DNA from: an uncultured Eubacteriales bacterium
Lineage (GTDB): Bacteria > Bacillota > Clostridia > Oscillospirales > Oscillospiraceae
Length of the DNA stretch: 64,000 nt
NCBI GenBank assembly: GCA_900545815.1
Contig: URAM01000003.1
Coordinates: 76,497-140,496, forward strand
Reading direction: 5' to 3'
The position numbers were made by a program, and so were the translations under genes. The notes beneath the pieces were generated by a model. The model made no database searches and was not told where the DNA came from. It saw only the letters and a program-made list of their open reading frames with translations. Shown here in pieces: positions 1 to 8,434 of the stretch (the stretch's first letter is position 1; each line of letters begins with the position of its first letter).

Positions 1-1
1 C

Positions 2-52
2 ACCAGATTCCGCCGCTTCGCTATGTGCCAGGGCGCTGCCTACATGGGCTAA
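2..52 (+). CDS. Possible 3' end of a gene entering from the left
   Basis: A frame open from the window edge ends at a TAA at 50-52, giving 16 residues that finish in CQGAAYMG. It is too short to assign to a family, and no terminator hairpin follows directly. It may be the tail of a gene cut by the window edge, or chance. Confidence 0.2.
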   Translation, partial: TRFRRFAMCQGAAYMG

Positions 53-120
53 GGATAGCGAGCATCCCCTTTTTGCACACAACCACTGTCTAATTTGTCC
101 CTTATGAGGCAGTGACATCC

Positions 121-177
121 GTCCCCGGGTACCACTGGATTACGGGAATCCGCCAAGATCCATGCGTATCCGGGGAC
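121..177 (+). other. Stem-loop in the 5' region of the first MFS gene
   Basis: An 11-bp stem (GTCCCCGGGTA at 121-131 with TATCCGGGGAC at 167-177, one wobble pair) encloses 35 nt that hold a smaller GGATT/AATCC hairpin. There is no T-run after it, so it is not an ordinary intrinsic terminator. It lies 58 nt before the start codon at 236 and could be a structured leader. No known riboswitch motif was recognised. Confidence 0.4.
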
Positions 178-235
178 AAGCTGTCAGAGAGAAGGCTCGT
201 TGCTGTCTCTGAAAAGTCAAAAGAGGAGGTTCTTT

Positions 236-1480
236 ATGGAAATCAAAAAACTGAACTACGGTTGGGGTGTCAAACTGGCCGTCCTGCTCATCATCTGTGT
301 GCAGTACACTGTCACCATCACCTCCCCCATCCTGGGCACCATCATGGAAGCGTTCCCGGAACACGCCAGCATGGTCAAGCTGCTGGAGACTATCCCCACC
401 TTTGCAGCCGTGATCATCTCCATCCTGCTGGGACCGCTGATGAAGGTCTTTTATAAGAAGCAGCTGCTGCTGTTCGGCATCGCCCTGTCCTTCTTCCAGT
501 TCATCCCCGCCATCGTCCCCGGCTTCTGGCCCCTGTTCATCTGCCGTACAGTCGCCGGCTTCGGCATCGGCTTCATGTACTCCTTCGCCGCTTCCTTCGC
601 CGTCGATATGTTCGACGAAAAGGGCGCTGCGGATATGCTGGGTCTGAGAAGCACCCTGGGCGCTGTCATGGGCATCGTCTATCAGCAGCTGTCCGCCCGC
701 TTCGCCGTGGCCTCCGGCAGCTATCAGCGCTCCTTCATGGTCGCTCTGATTCTGGTTCCCATCTTCCTGTACATCCTGTTCATGATGCCCAAGAGCTGCC
801 CAGTGGAGGACTACAATCGGGAACAGGCAAAGCTGCCCCATGAAGAAAAGGCCAAGGAAAAGATCTACTACCCCCTGACCATCGCTCTGCTGGCCGTCCA
901 GTTCCTGACCCTGCTGTTCTCCTACGCATTCATGACCAACGTCTCCATCGTCACCAGCACCGCTGTGGAAGCTGGCGGCATGGGCATGACCGCGGCCACC
1001 GCAGCAAACGTGCTGTCCGTCTTTACCGTGGCCATCGCCGTGGGCGGCCTGCTCTACGCCAGAGTGTGGTGCCGTATCTTCAAGAACTTCACCACCGGCG
1101 CCGGCATCCTGTTCCTCTGCGTAGGCATGATCATCAACTTCACTGCCGCCAAAAGCTGTAGCCTGCCCCTGCTGATGGTGGGTACTGTGCTGTATGGTTT
1201 CGGCTTCGAAATGAACAACTCTCACCTCTGCCAGCTCCTCCCCCTGACCTCCGTCCCCTCCGCTGCCGCTTCCCTGCTGGGCGTCATGTACGCCTGCATC
1301 AACCTGGGCAGCTTCGCCGCCGGCTTTATCACTCCTGTCATCTCCAAGGCCATCTTCGGCGAAGGCATCCTGGCTGACTGGAACCTGTGCATCTTCGGTC
1401 TGGCCATCAGCACCGTCCTGATGCTCGTCTGCTGCGGCGCGGTCAACAAGCAGGTCAAAGCAAAATCCACTCAGCAGTAA
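236..1480 (+). CDS. MFS transporter
   Basis: A 414-residue polytopic membrane protein of the major facilitator superfamily, expected to move a small organic solute across the cytoplasmic membrane. It has about twelve hydrophobic segments in two halves, split by a charged loop near residues 190-215 (PVEDYNREQAKLPHEEKAKE). Start ATG 236 is chosen because AGAGGAGG lies just upstream; an earlier in-frame TTG at 200 has no comparable site. A second MFS gene follows after a terminator. The substrate cannot be read from sequence. The location beside a CoA-transferase and the shikimate-type operon suggests a carboxylate, which is inference. Confidence 0.85.
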   Translation: MEIKKLNYGWGVKLAVLLIICVQYTVTITSPILGTIMEAFPEHASMVKLLETIPTFAAVIISILLGPLMKVFYKKQLLLFGIALSFFQFIPAIVPGFWPLFICRTVAGFGIGFMYSFAASFAVDMFDEKGAADMLGLRSTLGAVMGIVYQQLSARFAVASGSYQRSFMVALILVPIFLYILFMMPKSCPVEDYNREQAKLPHEEKAKEKIYYPLTIALLAVQFLTLLFSYAFMTNVSIVTSTAVEAGGMGMTAATAANVLSVFTVAIAVGGLLYARVWCRIFKNFTTGAGILFLCVGMIINFTAAKSCSLPLLMVGTVLYGFGFEMNNSHLCQLLPLTSVPSAAASLLGVMYACINLGSFAAGFITPVISKAIFGEGILADWNLCIFGLAISTVLMLVCCGAVNKQVKAKSTQQ

Positions 1481-1516
1481 GTCTGCCACACAACGAAACA
1501 CAACTGAATGGATGTG

Positions 1517-1584
1517 CCGTACAGAAGTGGGCCACAATGCCTGAAGTGACCTCTGTACGGAAGCGGACAGGATTCCCCCTGTCC
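1517..1584 (+). other. Two consecutive hairpins between the MFS genes
   Basis: CCGTACAGA (1517-1525) pairs perfectly with TCTGTACGG (1552-1560), and GGACAGG (1565-1571) pairs with CCTGTCC (1578-1584). A terminator follows at once. Three hairpins ending in a terminator, 47 nt before the next start codon, is the layout of an attenuator or riboswitch, but no described class was recognised. Confidence 0.4.
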
Positions 1585-1589
1585 CAAGG

Positions 1590-1622
1590 GAAAACCGGAG
1601 AGGGCAACCTCTCCGGTTTTTC
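1590..1622 (+). terminator. Intrinsic terminator
   Basis: AAAACCGGAGAGG pairs with CCTCTCCGGTTTT around a GCAA loop, and the T-run continues past the stem. It separates the two MFS genes, or regulates the second one by read-through. Confidence 0.85.
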
Positions 1623-1668
1623 CCCCACCTTATCATCCTCTACTCCGATACGAGAAGGAACAAAACCT

Positions 1669-2967
1669 ATGAAAGAACAAGTACGCTCCTCTCAATTCCA
1701 GACGACTCGGAGCAATTTCGGCGCCTGGGGCTGGTTCACCATCCTCTTCGCATTCTTCTCCTTCATGTTCGCCGGCAACCTGATCGTAGACGGCATGAAC
1801 ATCACCGTCTCCGCCTTCGCCCAGCTGCGTGGCTGGCAGAGCGGGGTACTGCTGAGTTACTCCACCGTGGCAGGGCTGATCTCCATCGTTGGCTGCGTTG
1901 TCCTCAGCAACAGTGTGTGCAGATACGGGGTCAAGATCGTTTACTGCATCAGTCTGGCCATTGTGGCTCTGTGCTGTATGGTCTGGGGTGCAGTGACCCA
2001 GCTGTGGCAGTACGTCCTCATCCTCATCCTGGTCAATATCTTCGGCAACGGCTTCGGTTTCGTGGGCGGCACCGCCATTCTCTCCAACTGGTTTCCTCGG
2101 AAAAAGGGTCTGGCCATGGGCTGGGCCACCATCGGCTTCCAAGCCTCTCCCGTCCTCATGCTCCCCACCTTCTCCTGGGTCATGCATCGGTTCAACCTGC
2201 GCATCGCCTATCAGACGGTGGGTGCGTGCCTGCTGGTCATGCTACTGGTGTGCATCTTCTTGGTCAAGAGTGATCCGGAAGAGCATGGCTGTGCGCCGGA
2301 CAACGACTGGACCCACACCTTGGAGGAATTCAAGGCGCTGCATGAAAAGGCAGTGGCATACGAAAAGAGCCACCACCTGACCACCGCCCAGCTGCTCAAG
2401 ACCAAGCAGATGTGGCAGATCGGGGTGGTCAACGGACTGCTACAGATGGCCATCACCGTCCTCATCGTCCAGTTCATCCCCAATATGATCGCCTGCGGCT
2501 TCTCCGCCTCTACCTCCACCGCCATCTATTCTGTCGCTTCTATCCTGGGCGGTGTGGGCAGCTACCTGTGGGGATTGCTGGATCAGAAGGTGGGTGTGAA
2601 AAAGGCCACCGTTTGGATGTGCCTCATGCACGCCATCGCCGGCGCCGCCTTCGCCGTGGCTGCGGGACATCTGATCGAGGGGCCGGCGGTGCCCCTGTTC
2701 GGCGCCTTTATCGTTGGCTCCATCCTAGGCGTCTCCTCCAACTACGTTGGCTCCTTCACCGCCACCGTCTTTGGCCGCTACGGCTACGCCCGTGCCTTCG
2801 GGCTGGTCTACATGGTGGTCTGCGCCCTGCGCTCTGCCGGTTATGCCCTCATCGGTGTGATCCAGACCGCCACCGGCAGTTACACACTCTCTTACTGGAT
2901 CGCAGGCATCCTGAGTCTGCTGGCGCTGGCGCTGACCTTCCGCATTGATGACCGCTGCATCGGCTGA
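1669..2967 (+). CDS. MFS transporter, OFA/monocarboxylate-like
   Basis: A 432-residue MFS carrier. The stretch NWFPRKKGLAMG in the loop between helices four and five resembles oxalate/formate-antiporter and monocarboxylate carriers, so an organic acid is a reasonable but unproven substrate. Start ATG 1669 follows GAGAAGGAAC; the open frame continues upstream through the preceding terminator, so earlier starts are unlikely. A cytoplasmic loop around residues 190-240 is rich in charged residues. It is followed 22 bp later by the MoxR-type ATPase on the same strand, so the two are probably co-transcribed. It is only distantly similar to the MFS protein just upstream. Confidence 0.85.
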   Translation: MKEQVRSSQFQTTRSNFGAWGWFTILFAFFSFMFAGNLIVDGMNITVSAFAQLRGWQSGVLLSYSTVAGLISIVGCVVLSNSVCRYGVKIVYCISLAIVALCCMVWGAVTQLWQYVLILILVNIFGNGFGFVGGTAILSNWFPRKKGLAMGWATIGFQASPVLMLPTFSWVMHRFNLRIAYQTVGACLLVMLLVCIFLVKSDPEEHGCAPDNDWTHTLEEFKALHEKAVAYEKSHHLTTAQLLKTKQMWQIGVVNGLLQMAITVLIVQFIPNMIACGFSASTSTAIYSVASILGGVGSYLWGLLDQKVGVKKATVWMCLMHAIAGAAFAVAAGHLIEGPAVPLFGAFIVGSILGVSSNYVGSFTATVFGRYGYARAFGLVYMVVCALRSAGYALIGVIQTATGSYTLSYWIAGILSLLALALTFRIDDRCIG

Positions 2968-2989
2968 CCACAGGGAAAGGAGAACGACC

Positions 2990-3829
2990 ATGGGGGATTG
3001 GAACCATGTGAACGGCTACCTCATCCGGCCGGAGCTGCAATACGCCGTGGAAGCAGCGCTGACCCTGAACAAGCCTCTCCTCCTCCGAGGCGAACCGGGC
3101 ACGGGAAAGACCGGTCTGGCGCAGGCTGCTGCTCAAGCGCTCCAACGGCCGCTGCTGGTGTGGAACCTGAAATCGGACGCCAAGGCCAACCAAGGTCTAT
3201 ACCAATATGACGGGGTACGGCGGCTGTACGACAGTCAACTGCTGCGTGCGGCCGTCCCTGGCCGTCCCCGTCCCAAGGATCTGACCGCCTATCTGCACCT
3301 GGGGCAGCTGGGACAGGCGTTTGTGTCCCACGAACCGGTGGTGCTGCTCATCGACGGCATCGACAAGGCGGATTTGGACTTCCCCGGCGACTTACTGTGG
3401 GAGTTGGAACGGGGACAATTCCAGATTGCCGAGACGGGAGCGGTCATCCAGGCTCGGCATCCCCCCTTGGTGCTCCTGACCTCCAACGGAGAAAAGGAAC
3501 TGCCCGTCGCCTTTCTCCGGCGCTGTCTGTTCTATGTCATCCCCTTTCCGGAGAAAGACGAAATGCGTGCCATCCTCTCCGTCCACACCGGACTGGATGC
3601 GCTGCCGCCGGAACGGTTCGACCGAGCGTTGGAGGTATTCTACTGGATCCGCTCCCTGACCACACTGCAAAAGAAGCCCGGTACCTCCGAGCTGCTGGAT
3701 TGGCTCCACGCCCTGGCTCTGACTGGGGCAGAGCCGGATGGGCTGCCTTATCTGGGGACGCTGCTGAAGCTGGAGGGGGACTGGGCAAAGGTACAGCAAT
3801 ACTGGAAGGGGCGACAGAATGTTCACTGA
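2990..3829 (+). CDS. MoxR-type AAA+ ATPase with altered Walker B
   Basis: A 279-residue AAA+ protein of the MoxR/CoxD/NorQ type. Such ATPases act with a VWA-domain partner to remodel or mature another enzyme, often by cofactor insertion. Walker A is GEPGTGKT (34-41), sensor 1 is TSN (164-166), and paired arginines lie at 177-178. Walker B reads LLIDGIDKAD: the usual catalytic Glu after Asp122 is Gly123, read directly from the codons GAC GGC. ATP binding should persist but hydrolysis may be weak. Start ATG 2990 follows GGAAAGGAG. The 3' end overlaps the VWA gene by 11 bp, indicating translational coupling. The client protein is unknown. Confidence 0.85.
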   Translation: MGDWNHVNGYLIRPELQYAVEAALTLNKPLLLRGEPGTGKTGLAQAAAQALQRPLLVWNLKSDAKANQGLYQYDGVRRLYDSQLLRAAVPGRPRPKDLTAYLHLGQLGQAFVSHEPVVLLIDGIDKADLDFPGDLLWELERGQFQIAETGAVIQARHPPLVLLTSNGEKELPVAFLRRCLFYVIPFPEKDEMRAILSVHTGLDALPPERFDRALEVFYWIRSLTTLQKKPGTSELLDWLHALALTGAEPDGLPYLGTLLKLEGDWAKVQQYWKGRQNVH

Positions 3830-5027
3830 ATTCTTCTATTTGCTGCGGCAGGCGTATGGCCTGAACCTCTCCCTGCCTGAATGGCAGACCCTGCTCCGAG
3901 GGCTGGAGGCGGGTCTGCACCGGAACAGCCTGCTGGGCTTTTACGAGCTGTGCCGCCTGACCTTGGCCAAGAGCGAGAGCGACCTGGACAAGCTGGATCG
4001 GGGCTTTCTGGACTACTTCGGAGACATCGACCTGTTGGAATCGGTGCCGGAGGCGTTCATGGAGTGGCTGGCGCATCCGGAAGTGCAGGACAACGGCGTT
4101 TACAACTTCAAATTGGCGGAAGCAAACGATGCCTACTCCAACAACGAAGTCTCCCAGATGTTCCGAGAACGGCTGCGCACCCAGAAGGAGGAGCACAACC
4201 GAGGCAATTTCTATGTGGGCACCAGCGGCGTCTCCCCCTTCGGACGCAATGGGTACAGTCCCAAAGGCGTGCGGGTGGGGGGAGAAGGCCGGTTCCGCCG
4301 TGCCTTCTCCGTGGCTCAGCGACGGGAATTCCGAGATTTCCGAGAGGATCAGGTGCTGGACTTGCGGCAGATGCAGGTCGCCTTCCGGCGCCTGCGGCAG
4401 TACTCTGGTCGAGAGGATGTGCCGGAAACGGAATTCGCCCTGGACAAGACCATCCACGCCACCTGCCAGAACGGCGGCTGTCTGCGGGTGGTCTACGAAA
4501 AGCCCCGAAAAAACACCATCAAGCTGGCTCTGCTCATGGACAGCGGCGGCTCCATGTACCACTACGGCCGTCTCTGCTCCACTCTGTTCCATGCGGCCAA
4601 TCAGGCCAACCACTGGAAGGATTTCAAACTTTTCTACTTCCACAACTGTGTCTATGACCAGCTCTACACCGACCCTCGCTGTCAGGATCAAAGCGCCATC
4701 GCCACCGAACAGGTCTTGCGTCAGCTGACATCAGACTACCGGCTCATGTTCGTAGGTGACGCCCAGATGAACCCAGATGAACTGTTACGCACCTCCTACT
4801 TCTCATTCAGCCGTTACGGCGTCAACAAGACGCCAGGGATTCAGTGGCTGAAGCGGTTCAAGGATCGCTATCCCCATCTGGTCTGGGTCAATCCGGAAGG
4901 GCGTCCCTCCGGCGGCAAGTTCTGGACGACCAGCTATGACGCCATCTCCGACCTGTTCGGCGGGATGTATCAGCTGACCCTGGAGGGGCTCAACGAAGCA
5001 TTCAAAACACTGCTGGCCAAGGCATAG
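3819..5027 (+). CDS. VWA domain protein, CoxE-like
   Basis: A 402-residue partner of the preceding ATPase. The N-terminal half is mostly helical and charged. The C-terminal part is a von Willebrand A domain with a metal-site motif DSGGS at residues 241-245, followed by hydrophobic and FYFHN strands typical of CoxE-type proteins. In CoxD/CoxE and NorQ/NorD pairs the VWA protein links the ATPase to its target enzyme, and the same role is inferred here. The start at 3819 lies inside the end of the ATPase gene. No signal peptide or membrane segment is seen, so it should be cytoplasmic. A terminator follows 3 bp after the stop. Confidence 0.85.
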   Translation: MFTEFFYLLRQAYGLNLSLPEWQTLLRGLEAGLHRNSLLGFYELCRLTLAKSESDLDKLDRGFLDYFGDIDLLESVPEAFMEWLAHPEVQDNGVYNFKLAEANDAYSNNEVSQMFRERLRTQKEEHNRGNFYVGTSGVSPFGRNGYSPKGVRVGGEGRFRRAFSVAQRREFRDFREDQVLDLRQMQVAFRRLRQYSGREDVPETEFALDKTIHATCQNGGCLRVVYEKPRKNTIKLALLMDSGGSMYHYGRLCSTLFHAANQANHWKDFKLFYFHNCVYDQLYTDPRCQDQSAIATEQVLRQLTSDYRLMFVGDAQMNPDELLRTSYFSFSRYGVNKTPGIQWLKRFKDRYPHLVWVNPEGRPSGGKFWTTSYDAISDLFGGMYQLTLEGLNEAFKTLLAKA

Positions 5028-5030
5028 TGG

Positions 5031-5067
5031 AAACAGGCGTTCGATTGTTTATCGAACGCCTGTTTTG
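5031..5067 (+). terminator. Intrinsic terminator
   Basis: AACAGGCGTTCGAT pairs with ATCGAACGCCTGTT around TGTTT, followed by TTGTGTATTTT. It closes the MFS-MoxR-VWA unit. Confidence 0.85.
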
Positions 5068-5098
5068 TGTATTTTAGTCATTTTCTACGATGTCACTG

Positions 5099-5119
5099 GT
5101 GAAAAATGCAGCATTTCAC
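5099..5119. promoter_or_regulatory. Imperfect dyad, possible operator
   Basis: GTGAAAAATGC and GCATTTCAC form an inverted repeat with a two-base bulge. It lies about 110 bp upstream of the best promoter for the CoA-transferase gene, so direct control is uncertain. Confidence 0.25.
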
Positions 5120-5230
5120 AGGAGCGATGTGGGGGAAGGTTGCCAGATGGAATCGCAAGGAGTGTGAATATTTTTGCGGAAAACTTGGATGATTTTCAGT
5201 TTATTTTCGATATTTAAGTATTTTGTTCCG

Positions 5231-5259
5231 ATGACACTCCCCCCTTCCAATGCTATCAT
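5231..5259 (+). promoter_or_regulatory. Sigma-A-type promoter for the CoA-transferase
   Basis: ATGACA (-35) and TATCAT (-10) are 17 bp apart, each five of six matches to consensus. The predicted start near 5266 gives a leader of about 140 nt. In it GGCCCGCTCAGGGG (5273-5286) can pair with CCCCTGGGCGGCC (5326-5338). AAAGGAG precedes ATG 5406. Confidence 0.55.
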
Positions 5260-5405
5260 GAAAGCAGATCAAGGCCCGCTCAGGGGTTACATCCTTCCAC
5301 CCCATGGTCATTCACTCACTTGTGCCCCCTGGGCGGCCCCTATGTCAAGGAAACTTGTCCCTCTATAAATGAGATAAAATCCAAACCAATACAAAGGAGA
5401 ACAAT

Positions 5406-6620
5406 ATGGACGCACCTCTGAAAGGAATTAAAGTGCTGGAACTGGGCACTCATGTAGCGGTTCCCTCTGCCTGCCGGCTGATGGCAGAGTATGGCGCGGA
5501 CGTGATCAAGATTGAGACTGCCGGTGGCGACCCCTGGCGTTACTCTGGGTTGAACGTCAACCTGACCATTGATGATTTCTCCTGCCCCGTCTTTACCATC
5601 CAGAACAACGGCAAGCGCCTGATCAGCCTGGATCTGAAAACCGAAGGCGGCAGAGCAGTGTTTATGAAGCTGCTGGAGAACACCGATGTGTTCTGCACCA
5701 GCGTGCGCATGAAGGGTCTGGCCAAGATGGGGCTGGACTACGACACCCTGAAAAAAAAGTTCCCCAAGCTCATCTACTTCCACTTCACCGGCTACGGTCA
5801 CCGCGGCCCCGACGCCGAAGCCCCCGGCTTCGACATCGCCTCCTTCTGGTCTCGGGTCGGCGCCCGTGTGGGTTGGGTGGAGGAAGGTACCTTCCCCGTC
5901 CGTGCCTCCGGCGGCTATGGCGACATGGTCACCGGTCTGCTCATCTTCGCTGGTATGGTCACCGCCCTGCGGGGTCGTGACGTCACCGGCAAGGGCACCC
6001 TGGTCACCAACTCTCTCTTTGGCACCAGTATGTGGGTCAACGCACAGTCCATCATGTGCGCACAGCCCCCTTACAACCACCACTTCCCCGAGGACGTAGA
6101 CCGTCCCGGCAGCCCCATGGTCTATGACTATGTGTGCAAGGACGGCGAATGGCTGGCGTTGGTGGGCATCGGCTATGAGAAGAACTTCTCCCGCTACTGC
6201 AAAGCCCTGGGCATGGAAGAAGAAATCGACGACCCCCGCTGTCAGAATGAAAAAACCCTGGCGGACAGCGACTACATCTATGACCTGACCATGAAGGTGC
6301 GTGCCAAGATGAAGGAAAAGACCTCTTACGAATGGGAGGACATCTTCCGCAAGGCCGACCTGGTCTACTCCCGCCTGAACCACTTTGAGGACGTGCCCAA
6401 GGACGAACAAGCCTGGGCCAACGACTACCTCCAGGAAGTCACCTGGGGCAATGGCGTCACCAACGCCGTCGTTCGTCCTCCCCTCCACTTCAAGAGCTAC
6501 GAACAGCGTGAGACTGTCTCCCTGGGCGGCATCGGCCAGCACACCGATGAAGTCCTGAAGGAATACGGCTTCACCCAGGAAATCATTGACACCATGCGTA
6601 CCAACAAAGAGATCATCTGA
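5406..6620 (+). CDS. Class III (CaiB/BaiF) CoA-transferase, FldA/HadA-like
   Basis: A 404-residue family III CoA-transferase, which moves CoA between carboxylic acids through an aspartyl-CoA intermediate. The expected nucleophile is Asp143 in PGFDIASFW. The blocks DYDTLKKKFPKLIYF, GPDAEAPGFD and EQAWANDYL match, from memory, the FldA/HadA branch that activates aryl-lactates or 2-hydroxyisocaproate in amino-acid-fermenting clostridia. The dehydratase subunits usually found beside FldA/HadA are not here, so the substrate may differ, for instance a cyclic or aromatic acid tied to the neighbouring shikimate-type operon. It stands alone, with its own promoter, structured leader and downstream terminator. 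Confidence 0.9.
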   Translation: MDAPLKGIKVLELGTHVAVPSACRLMAEYGADVIKIETAGGDPWRYSGLNVNLTIDDFSCPVFTIQNNGKRLISLDLKTEGGRAVFMKLLENTDVFCTSVRMKGLAKMGLDYDTLKKKFPKLIYFHFTGYGHRGPDAEAPGFDIASFWSRVGARVGWVEEGTFPVRASGGYGDMVTGLLIFAGMVTALRGRDVTGKGTLVTNSLFGTSMWVNAQSIMCAQPPYNHHFPEDVDRPGSPMVYDYVCKDGEWLALVGIGYEKNFSRYCKALGMEEEIDDPRCQNEKTLADSDYIYDLTMKVRAKMKEKTSYEWEDIFRKADLVYSRLNHFEDVPKDEQAWANDYLQEVTWGNGVTNAVVRPPLHFKSYEQRETVSLGGIGQHTDEVLKEYGFTQEIIDTMRTNKEII

Positions 6621-6688
6621 TCGCATCCCTCTCTGGTGAATTGGATTGTTTTATCTTTTCCATTTTCACCCGCCTATCATTCATGGGG

Positions 6689-6730
6689 ACACCCCTCCGC
6701 CGCACCCGACGGAGGGGTGTTTCTCCCTTT
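6689..6730 (+). terminator. Intrinsic terminator
   Basis: ACACCCCTCCG (6689-6699) pairs with CGGAGGGGTGT (6710-6720), followed by TTCTCCCTTTT. It ends the CoA-transferase transcript. Confidence 0.8.
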
Positions 6731-6754
6731 TCCTCAGACTGGGGGAAAATTTCC

Positions 6755-6783
6755 CTGTACAAACTCCGGCGAATCGTTATAAT
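6755..6783 (+). promoter_or_regulatory. Promoter for the MATE gene
   Basis: A perfect TATAAT at 6778-6783 has CTGTAC 17 bp upstream (6755-6760). The -35 is weak but the spacing is right. It lies between the preceding terminator and the MATE start. Confidence 0.55.
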
Positions 6784-6871
6784 AGAGTTACTATCCTTCT
6801 CTCCACGCTTTCTAACTGTGCTGGAACAGAAGATACCATTCTATTATATCAAGGTAAGGAACGTGAACGCT

Positions 6872-8263
6872 ATGGAACAAGGAACCGCCAAGCTGGATAT
6901 GCTCCACGGCTCTATTTGGGACAAACTCCTCCGGTTTGCCCTGCCAGTCGCCGCCACAGCGGCGTTAGGGCAGCTGTTTAATGCTGCGGACGTAGCCGTA
7001 GTGGGCAACTTTGCCAGCGGCAGCCGCACCGCCGCCGTAGCCGCCGTAGGCGCCAACGGGCCGATTATCAACCTGATCTTGGGGCTTTTCATCGGCATCG
7101 CTCTGGGCGCCACCGTAGTCATCGCCAACGCCATTGGCAACAACGACAGAAAAAGCGCACAAAACGCCGTTCACACCTCCATGGTCATGGCGGTGATAGG
7201 AGGGGTCATCGTAGCCATCATCGGCGAGCTGATCGCCGGCAGCCTGCTGAACCTGCTTCAGGTGCCAGAGGACGTCTACCCCCTCTCCCTGCTCTACCTG
7301 CGCATCTATTTCTTGGGTATGCCCGCCATCTTGCTCTACAACTTTGAAGCCGCTATCTTCCGCAGCATCGGCGAGACTAAGGTACCGCTCATCGCCCTGG
7401 CCGCCTCCGGTGTCCTGAATGTGCTGCTGAACCTGCTGTTCGTCATTGGGTTCCATATGACTGTCAATGGCGTAGCCATCGCCACGGTGCTATCTAATGT
7501 AGTCAGCTCCATCCTTTTATACCGGAAACTGCGGAAAAGCGACCAGTACATCCATGTGGAACCGCAGCTGCTGACCATTCACTGGGGCAGCTTCCGCCAG
7601 ATCATGCGCATTGGCTTGCCCGCCGGCATCCAGAGCGCAGTCTTTGCCATCTCCAACATCGTCATCCAGTCCGCCATCAACAGCTTGGGCACCATCGTCA
7701 TGGCCGCTTCCAGCGCTGCGCTGAACATCGAGATTATCGCCTATTACGTCATGAACTCCTTCAGCCAGGCTTGCGCCACCTTTGTGGGACAGAATTATGG
7801 TGCAGGGCAGGTCAAGCGCTGCCGAAAAATTCTCGGCCTGTGCATCTTAGAGGATGCCATTGCCACTGCGTCCGCCATTTTTATCATTCTCTTTGCCGGA
7901 AAATTCGTTCTGGCGCTGTTCAACCCAGACCCCCAGGTCATCGACATCGGCTATTCTCGACTGCTCATCGTCTTTACTGCCTACGTCTTTAGTATGCTCT
8001 ACGAGGTTATGTCTGGCTACCTTCGCGGATTTGGCATTTCCTTGGCGCCCGCCTTGCTGGTCATCTTCGGCGTTTGCGGAATACGCATCCTCTGGATTTC
8101 CTTCGTGTTCCCCGTCAAGCGCACCTTTTCCACCATCCTGTACGTCTATCCGATTAGTCTAGCCACAACCGCCTTGCTCATCGGCATCGCTCTGTTGGTT
8201 TTCCGACCGTCCAAACGGCTGGCAGGACAGGCACAGAACGCCGATTCCGCCTCAGCAACTTGA
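6872..8263 (+). CDS. MATE family efflux transporter
   Basis: A 463-residue multidrug and toxic compound extrusion protein with about twelve membrane helices. It couples Na+ or H+ entry to export of small, often cationic or aromatic, compounds. Family features include the N-terminal WDKLLRFALPV and the repeated half beginning near GSFRQIMRIGLPAGIQS. ATG 6872 is chosen because GGTAAGGA lies 11 nt upstream and the protein then has the usual length; GTG 6863 in the same frame is an alternative. It lies between two terminators as a single-gene unit. Export of products of the adjacent pathway is possible but not shown by the sequence. Confidence 0.88.
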   Translation: MEQGTAKLDMLHGSIWDKLLRFALPVAATAALGQLFNAADVAVVGNFASGSRTAAVAAVGANGPIINLILGLFIGIALGATVVIANAIGNNDRKSAQNAVHTSMVMAVIGGVIVAIIGELIAGSLLNLLQVPEDVYPLSLLYLRIYFLGMPAILLYNFEAAIFRSIGETKVPLIALAASGVLNVLLNLLFVIGFHMTVNGVAIATVLSNVVSSILLYRKLRKSDQYIHVEPQLLTIHWGSFRQIMRIGLPAGIQSAVFAISNIVIQSAINSLGTIVMAASSAALNIEIIAYYVMNSFSQACATFVGQNYGAGQVKRCRKILGLCILEDAIATASAIFIILFAGKFVLALFNPDPQVIDIGYSRLLIVFTAYVFSMLYEVMSGYLRGFGISLAPALLVIFGVCGIRILWISFVFPVKRTFSTILYVYPISLATTALLIGIALLVFRPSKRLAGQAQNADSASAT

Positions 8264-8302
8264 CAGAAGGGCAAAATCCCCCCCAAATCCGCCCAAACAC
8301 CC

Positions 8303-8342
8303 AAAAAACAGGCACAAGTACCCAACTTGTGCCTGTTTTTTA
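8303..8342. terminator. Bidirectional terminator
   Basis: AAAAACAGGCACAAGT pairs with ACTTGTGCCTGTTTTT around ACCCA, with A- and T-runs on both sides. It serves the convergent MATE and LysR genes. Confidence 0.88.
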
Positions 8343-8434
8343 TGCAAGGACGCCTGAAAATCCGATTGTTTTTTTCGATAGATTGATTGGTTTTGTCTAT
8401 CTGTTCCAATTTCGATGCCGAAATTTGTGCAATT

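Noticed and set aside
140..1636. 498-codon frame antisense to the first MFS gene
   Set aside because: Composition is rich in Gly, Asp, His and Gln with no fold pattern, and it mirrors the codons of the true MFS gene. It is a shadow of GC-rich coding.
5174..5368. 64-codon frame upstream of the CoA-transferase
   Set aside because: It overlaps a good promoter and the structured leader and lacks a ribosome site.
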